Part shown: positions 57,313-64,000 of the stretch, piece by piece
How the letters are laid out: the number at the start of each line of letters is the position of its first letter
How positions within the stretch are numbered: the first letter of the stretch is position 1
Origin: Sanderia malayensis
Lineage: Eukaryota; Cnidaria; Scyphozoa; Semaeostomeae; Pelagiidae
Assembly (NCBI GenBank): GCA_013076295.1
Contig: RQOL01000772.1
Span: 4,121,087-4,185,086 of the forward strand
Direction of reading: 5' to 3'
Length of the DNA: 64,000 nucleotides
The notes under the pieces: model-generated
Told to the model about the DNA's origin: nothing
The model's database searches: none
Seen by the model: only the letters and a program-made list of their open reading frames with translations
Program-made: the position numbers and the translations under genes

Positions 57313-60300
57313 ATGGATTGGAGAAACAATCGTGGAGACCAAAGCAGTGAAGCAAATTCGATAATTTCTCTCGATAGATGCAGTGATGATACTGACTTTT
57401 TAGTTGGCCATAATATCTCTTTTCATGGAAACGACAGCTTTGTTGAAGCACACAGCTCCACTACTACAGATCTGATGTATCAACAAGAGCTTACGGACAC
57501 TGATCTTCAGGTTGCCAAGCAAGATGCTAAGGGGAAGACAAGTATATACCAGTCTGGGAGATATTCTCCTGGCTCTAATTCTCCCCCAAAAACAAACTAC
57601 CAGTTCAAGTATAGTCAAAATGCTGGTAAGTTCACTCAAGCAGCTGACACTATTTTAACTAAGAATACTATTGATTTTGAACAAGAGGCAAAGAAAAGCA
57701 TGTCAGATGAACCAATGAATCAATCAGGTGATGCTAAGCCAGAAAGCAAAAAGACTGATGATCTAATCCTTAGCAAAAGTGCCCCCAAAACAGCAACAAA
57801 TGGTTTTGCCAAAATCAATAATGATTTGAAAGACAATAATTGGAAATTCAGGTCTTTAAATGAAAAGTTTGATGACAACTCAACAGTTTCGAGGCGAGAA
57901 ATTTCTGAGAAAAAGGAGCAAAAGAGATTCTCTGAGTCTTACACTGGTTACTTAGCAGGTATTTCTGTTTGGTTGTTATGTTATTTGCTGCACTGTTATC
58001 AGAGGTATTGTACGACTGATGTAATGCTAGAGTTCTTTAAATGCTAGAGTGCTAGAACTGATGCTCTTTAAGTTGTGATGGTTAGAATGTAAGAATGGAG
58101 CCATGAAAGGTATTCATCATTACAGTCAACTTTGTCTAATTCGAACACCCTGGGGAAGCGTGAAAATGTTCAAACTACAAAAAGTTCGAATTATGGAGGT
58201 TTGTTTTATAAGAGTTGGTTCATTAGTGATCCTTGAAGGGACAGAGAATTTCGTTCGAATTAGATAGAGTCCGAATTACACGAGTTTGAACTGTGCAGAT
58301 TTGACTGTATTTGTCTGGCTACTTTCTTCTAGATTATGACTCAAAGGTTAAAGAAGGTGAGGATCTGCTTGCTAGACTCCTTGGTAAAGTTTATGCTGCA
58401 GAAAAACCTTGGACAGAGCCACCAAATATTGACAGGGACAGTCAAGGTGACAAGGAACCAATTAGCAGAGTGCATGGTCATGTTAAGAGCAAGACAAAAG
58501 AGACAAGTAAAGAAGAATTGCCTTCGGATAGTAAAGACTCACTTGCAAAATCTACTGGCTCTTTCAAACAACTTGAAAACAAAATTCATAGCCATGAACA
58601 TGGTCTTATTGATGGTAATTTCAAAGTGAGATCTTTCACTACAAGTAGTGACCAATCACGTGCCAGCAGAAGTGATAATGCATCTGTGAGTTCTCAGGAA
58701 AGATTCAGCCCAAAGGGTTTGGCCAAAGATGAGAGGTTTTCCAGCAATAGCAGCTCGCAGAAGGTTTCTGGCTCTCCGAGGTTCGGAAAGAGTCCAAAGC
58801 AAAGTGAACCTGGCTCACAACAATCTAAGAGCAGCTATCATTTGGAATATTCTGGAAGTATTAACGAGCCAAAGAATTCTTTGGAGAAATCACCAGAAGA
58901 TAAGCAAATAGGATTAAGTGACTCTTATAAGGAGTGGCAGAATCTGAAGAGTAGTCTCAAGAAAGAATTAGACAGAAAGAGTAGTACCTCATCATCTAAT
59001 AAGGCTTTTGAAAAAGTGAGTCAGGAAATGAGTAATATGCAGACATCAACTCCACAGAAATCAGGATGGCCTGTATCACCCATTCGATACATGATGGATT
59101 CCGATGTAAGTACAGTCAAATCTGCATAGTTCGAATCCGTGTAATTCGAACTCTATCTAATTTGAACGAAATTCTCTGTCCCTTTAAGGATCACAAATGA
59201 ACCAACTCTTTTAAAACAAACCTCTATAATTCGAACTTTTTGTAATTCTATATAATCGAATTAGATAGAGTTGACTGTATATGTTTGGAGTCTTTCTGTT
59301 CATTGTTTACATCGTTTAGCCAATAGTTCTCGTGTGTGAGCATATTTTAAGGGTCACAGGAGTACAGAACTGTCAGGACTTTTATATAGTGTGGGTATTG
59401 ATGTTCTTAATGCATTAGCATTTTTCTTTTTATGCAAGGTAAAAGAATCAGAAGCCATCTTAGCAAACAAAGAATTGAAGCTAAAAATGATTCGTGTGGA
59501 GATCGAGCAAGAGGTTATCAGGAAAGAGGTAAGAACTGGTGTCTATGCTATTTGCTATATTATTTTATATTGTATTAAGTTATATATTATATTATGACAT
59601 ATTATACTGATTTGTATTAATCTTGTTTTTGGAGATGATTCTTCGTAAATTTGAATGCAAGAGATAATTTTAGAACTTTCTAGCGGTTTAAATTAATTAC
59701 AGTCTCTATGTCTTCACAGGCTATTCTTCAAGAGAAGCTTGCAGAGGAGCATAAAAAGCAAGCAGTTGCAACGAGGTATGGTATGCGTTTCCGTGCATTT
59801 CCATGTCTATTTATCTTGCACATGTGGGTGGGTTGGAAAATGATATACTATTCTTTCTTGTTCATTTCAGATCGGAATTGATGAATGTTGAGCAGCAGAG
59901 AAATGAATGTCAGAGAAAATTGACAGATATCACTGACGAGTTAAACAGACAAAAAAAGGAATTGGAATCCATTCCGGTATGACAGTTTTATTTCCTACAA
60001 CAGTCACTACATACGTTCAGCAAACTCTTTATTGATCCAGCAAGCTCTTCATAGGCATATCAAGTTTTGCATTGCCGTACATAATACTTCATACGCTCTG
60101 GAAGTTGTACATAGTTCTAGAAACAGGTCTACACAGCTGTAACAACTTCTATATGGGCTTAATAGCTTTGGTTAAGTGTAGCAGGCTTTGAATAGAAGTA
60201 GGAAGCTTTGCAAAAGTCTATTGAGTTTTGAAAGATATTGGAGTTTTGGATAGGTGTATCAAGCTTTGGCAATGTGTAGTACGCTTTGCTTATGTGTAGC

Positions 60301-63300
60301 AAGCTGTGCATATGTGTGTCACGTTTTTCATAGGCATAGTAAGCTATGTGTTGTGTAGATGTCTGTAGCCTTTTATAAGCTCTGAAATCTTTGCATTTAT
60401 GTGTTAAGGTTCGCAATAAGTTAAATAGACCCTCATTGTTGCAGCAAGCCCTTTACGACTCCATCACGCTTTACATGCCCCTTAAAATGCTCTGTATAAG
60501 CGCATCAATGCCTTTGTGGTCATATATCTTTCTGATCTATTTTTTGCAGGAGGAGTTAAAAGAATCGAACATTGGTACCAAGGTATTTTGACACGAATTG
60601 GTTGATTATGTCAATTGATGTTTGGTTTTTCCTGCATTTGTCTCCAATCTAGTCTCTGTGATAAAATTAAGACTCTATGCTTAAATTCTTTTTCATCTCT
60701 GCTTAGATCGTCCTGTTGCAAGACGAGCGCGATGAATTGAGAAGAGAATGCCGGATTTTGAGGGAGAAGTGCAAAGAAGCTGACTACCTGAACACTACGA
60801 ACATGGACTTAATGAAGAAGGTACGCAATCTACAAGAGCAGTTGTACAATGAACAGGATTCAAGTCGGGAGAAGCAGAGATCTCTGAAAGAGGTTAGTCC
60901 TTGTATTGCATCCGATCGTTTCCATATTTCTGGACCCTGGTCTTTCATTTTCCTGGACCCTGGTCTTTCATGGTCGTTCAAAGGATTAGAGTCAACTTTT
61001 GACAATGTCTCTGTGTGATTTTTAATCTCTTCAGCGACCCTCCGCGACCCTCAACGACCCTCAACGACTATATGGAAACCAGGCTTTATTCTTTTCACAG
61101 TGTGTAATGCTATGGCTGTAAGAAAGTGGCCATTTCGAAGTGATGAGTAGGAGTGGTGTCCATGGCATGTAAATTTGAGCTTTTGCTCTCTGTTTATTTC
61201 CAGGATTTGGAAAGAGAAAAGCGAAAAATTGTTGACGCAAATATCGAACACCTGAATGTGATCAGGAAAGTTAAGGAGGAGGCTATTGATGCCAAAAAAG
61301 TGGAAATTAACTCCATAATGGAAAGACTCGAGAAGGTATCAACTGTCTTATACTTTATTTGTTGTTATTTGTTGTTGCTATTTTCCAAGACACTCCATTT
61401 TCTTTCTTTCTCTGTTTACTTTTTTACTTTCTTAGTTATGTTTAGGCACTTTCATGCCTTTGTTGTGTTACTAAAACTATAATTTTAGAGCGTACTTATG
61501 TTTTTTCCGTACCACTTAAATGTGTTTTGTCGTATAACCCACGGATTGCTTGTTATTTTATCTTCCAAAGCAGTGTCCTCTTTTTTTTAAACATGACTGA
61601 TTGGAAATTTTTTATTTAAGGATAAGCTGGAGGAGATCGATTCGTTGAAAGAAAGATGCCAAAAAGAGATCAGATCCATGCAACGAAGAGTAGAGGTAAC
61701 GTAAATTTGAATTCCTCTTTGATTTTTCCTATTTGCTATGACATCATCCCCTCTTAACTATTTCATGTGTTTCGATGGGCACTAACAATTCCTCTAGTGA
61801 TGACATAGATCTGTTCCAGTCTTATTTTCATCGCTATTTTGTTTGATTGAAGGAACTTGAAGATGATAACCAGCGAACTGTTGAATCTAACAGAGAACGA
61901 CTTGCTAAGGTCCAAGAGATGACAGAGAGTAACTTCAGAAAAGAATCCGAAATAGCCATGAAACGACAGCAAAAGGTATTTGAACCACATTTGTTGGTGT
62001 TATATTGCGGTAGTCATGTTCTCTGCGATTTTGTATACGCAATCATGTTTTTCGTGTGCTAATTGATGCTGCTTTGATTGAAGGAAAAAGAGGCAGAAAT
62101 ATCACTCTGTGTACAGAGGCACAGGAGAGAAATTGAAGAACTGGAAATCAGAATAAACGTGTGTGATATACCTTTGGCTTTCATATTTTTGTCAGAGTTT
62201 TATCTTTGTTAAATTAGCTGAGTCCCTTTGATTATACTGATGCTAGGATTGTTGTTATTTTCGATAGGCGAAGCAATCAGAGATTGATACTCTCCAAGCA
62301 ATGCTACGCCAACAAGAAGATTCAACGAGGTTGCTTGGTGAAAAACTGCGAACTGAAGCAAAAGACCAAGTATAACTACGTTATTTTGTATTTTAATTCA
62401 ATTGAAAATTGAAACAATTTCACCTTTAAGGGTGTATCATATGACCAATTGAGAAGCTATTGAACTTGAAATTCTCATGTAAGAATATTGATATACAGTA
62501 ACACAGCTACACAGTTTAATTAGCTGTTGTGTTAGTATAAGAACCAGTGGATTAAGAACCTTTCAGGCCGAAATCCCTGCTCAAAACAATGGAAGAGACA
62601 ATAGGTTCTTATACGCGGGTGTTTACTGTATTGGAGTTTGTCCCTTGCCTATTTCGTAAATATCTACGATAATGTGGAACTAATGGAGTACAATTAATTT
62701 TGCATTGTAGATATGTATGGCTGTTGAGAAAGAGCGTAACTCGAGGCTAGAAGAGCTGCAAGAGACAGAGTTAGAGCTTGAGAAAGTCAAGGAGGAAAGG
62801 GATAGCATTGCACGTGGAAATGTTGAGGAGCTGGTGAACAAAGAGAAGGAGAACGACAGGCTTAGGAATCTTGTCAATAAACTTAAAAGAGTATGGCAGT
62901 TACATGCAGGCTAACTCTATGCCACTCAGATTGTTAAATTATCCCTTAGTTTTGAATTATAAATCGTCAATTTAGATTTAAGATTACAGTGCTACACTGT
63001 TATTCTGTAGTATATGTGAGATATTTGTGATCTGTTTTCTTTTACAGGAACTTGACGATGCAAAGCATGATAATTATGAAGCCCGCGAAGAGAAGTTGCA
63101 AGCAATATCCAGAACGAGGCTCGAAGTGAAAGAAGATGTCGACAGGCTGAAGGGAAAGATAAGAGAGGTGAGTTGTTGTTGCTGCTACTGATAAGCAATG
63201 ACATATATTGACGTGCAACTTGTTGTCAACGTCTTCGTTTCTTGTTTTGGTTTTTGTGTGCAGTTGCAACGCATGGAACAGACAGTTTTTCTGGATATTA

Positions 63301-64000
63301 ACGAGGAATGCTTGAAGACTGCGGCAGTGACAGAGAACTCGTATCCACCATTGAAGAGAAATTAGTAAGTTGATTCCGAACAATTTATGCATAACAGTAG
63401 CAAATAGATTATCATGAATTTCCTTAATGGACAATTGATCTATATCAGGCACTTGAAGGTTCAAGGCTTGATATATGCAGAAACTTAATATGCAAATGTG
63501 TGAAGCTTAATAAGGAAACCAAATATTTATTCTCTCGAGTTTGTGACTTTTTATTGGTAAAAACCTGTTTATTCTAGTGATTACGAAGATGCCAGTCCAA
63601 TTGCTGAAGCTCTTGTAAGCTCATTTTCATGTTTTATTTGCTGCTGCAATATCTTCTTGGAAAAATCTCGAGATGTCAATTCATGAAAATTAGGCATTGA
63701 TCTTTCAAGTGACACTGCAACACTTGTTTTATTTCTGTTTTAGAATGTTCTCAAGATCTCTAACAACGATTTACGAAAGCAGTTGATGACATGCAAGAAA
63801 CGTTTTGATGAATCGAGAGTTTTAGATGAATCTACTGACCAGGTAAAGCTTTGCTTTCTATTCCCAGATCCTCAGTTGTTTATTATACGATTGCTGCTAT
63901 GTCCTTGCAAGCGCGTTCATCCTTCACTGTTAGGCTATTTGCTTGTGTCTAAATTACCCATCCCTTCATACTGCAGCTCAATAAATCGGACAGTACATCG
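57313..64000 (+). CDS. Large coiled-coil protein, centrosome/cilium-like, cut by window edge
   Basis: Exons: 57313-57958 (exon opens at 57298), 58333-59105, 59439-59528, 59720-59775, 59871-59976, 60550-60582, 60707-60892, 61204-61335, 61621-61695, 61853-61975, 62084-62158, 62268-62369, 62711-62890, 63048-63167, 63264-63364, 63578-63614, 63744-63842, 63977 to the edge. All phases agree, giving at least 986 aa, 3' end missing. The first about 470 residues are Ser/Lys/Asp-rich and disordered. From the third exon on the protein is almost continuous coiled coil with heptads (KELKLKMIRVEIEQEV, LLQDERDELRRECRILREKC, RHRREIEELEIRI). A short break, VFLDINEECLKTAAV, near residue 900 is followed by more coil. 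The architecture resembles centrosomal or ciliary CEP proteins, but I cannot name an orthologue. Whether coding sequence precedes 57298 is unknown. Confidence 0.8.
58121..58309. mobile_element. MITE-like insertion, family A copy 2
   Basis: First coding intron of the coiled-coil gene. 189 bp, TACAGTCAA at the left and TTGACTGTA at the right (perfect 9-bp terminal inverted repeats). About 90% similar to 6532-6720. Confidence 0.9.
59111..59279. mobile_element. MITE-like insertion, family A copy 3, reversed
   Basis: Second intron of the coiled-coil gene. It begins TACAGTCAA and ends TTGACTGTA. The interior matches the reverse complement of copies 1 and 2, with the last 30 bp rearranged. It starts only 5 nt after the exon boundary, so the donor gtaagtaca abuts the element. 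Confidence 0.88.
60010..60480. repeat. Degenerate intronic repeats, 'gtgtagcaagctttgcatag' type
   Basis: Intron between exons 59976 and 60550. Roughly a dozen diverged copies of a 25-35 bp unit containing 'agc(a/t)agct(t/c)t'. Confidence 0.6.
60990..61086. mobile_element. MITE-like fragment, family E copy 2
   Basis: The core 'acaatgtctctgtgtgattt' and right end 'ccctcaacgactatatggaa' plus accaggctt match the element at 39238-39379. The left end is disrupted by a local 'ctggaccctggtctttcat' duplication at about 60932-60970. Confidence 0.7.
62530..62630. mobile_element. MITE-like insertion, family F copy 2
   Basis: Left part 'gttagtataagaaccagtgg' and right end 'ggttcttatacgcgggtgtt' plus tactgta are inverted relatives. 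The right end is matched by a fragment 'acagtaaacacccgcgtata' near 39831-39851 in HEATR6. Confidence 0.65.

Noticed and set aside
1..64000. CRISPR arrays, bacterial operons, rRNA or tRNA genes
   Set aside because: The window is animal nuclear DNA. The regular repeats seen are a 52-bp intronic satellite without spacers and a coding repeat. I saw no convincing tRNA or rRNA by eye, though I could not run a covariance search.

Overview
This is a eukaryotic, metazoan window. Nearly every gene has many short coding exons (29 in HEATR6, 16 in the SVOP-like gene) with GT-AG introns. The protein set includes mitochondrial creatine kinase, RAB34/36, acylglycerol kinase, SET8 and SPRING. The multi-copy QPPGVW-Gly / QPPGIW neuropeptide precursor belongs to the GLWamide/LWamide type, which is typical of cnidarians. 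I therefore infer a cnidarian; the class cannot be fixed from this sequence. The DNA is AT-rich, introns are short to medium, and many small terminal-inverted-repeat (MITE-like) insertions are scattered through introns.

Layout, left to right. (+) 0.5-2.9 kb: mitochondrial creatine kinase. (+) 5.4-7.1 kb: NIF3L1. (+) 7.5-9.2 kb: an unrecognised secreted protein with a 52-bp satellite in its second intron. (+) 10.5-15.2 kb: SVOP-like major facilitator transporter with a GC-AG intron. (+) 16.6-20.0 kb: secreted class-III GH18 chitinase-like protein with a destroyed catalytic motif and a Ser-Gly-rich tail. 20.0-28.7 kb: long stretch without recognisable genes. (+) 28.7-29.7 kb: neuropeptide precursor with 20 peptide copies. 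(+) 31.0-33.1 kb: RAB34/36-type GTPase. (-) 33.4-35.2 kb: SPRING1/C12orf49. (-) 35.4-36.5 kb: uninterrupted mandelate-racemase/muconate-lactonizing-type enzyme of bacterial-like family. (+) 37.0-46.5 kb: HEATR6. (-) 47.0-49.1 kb: two-SH3 protein. (-) 51.5-52.8 kb: GGACT. (-) 53.1-54.4 kb: acylglycerol kinase with an altered glycine loop. (+) 55.1-56.3 kb: KMT5A/SET8. (+) 57.3 kb to the right edge: large coiled-coil protein, truncated by the window.

The genes are unrelated housekeeping and tissue genes in ordinary eukaryotic order; there is no operon-like pathway. The most unusual items are these: the neuropeptide precursor, in which 17 of 20 copies lack the amidation glycine; the inactive chitinase fused to an acidic, glycosaminoglycan-attachment-like tail; the GGDGT to GGGGT change in AGK; and the Gln to Glu change in the RAB switch II. 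Several genes also have a splice-acceptor-like sequence 1-34 nt before the start codon, meaning either 5' UTR introns or spliced-leader addition. Exon coordinates were worked out by hand from splice sites and reading phase, and most gene models close in frame. The one unresolved junction is exon 3/4 of the SPRING gene.
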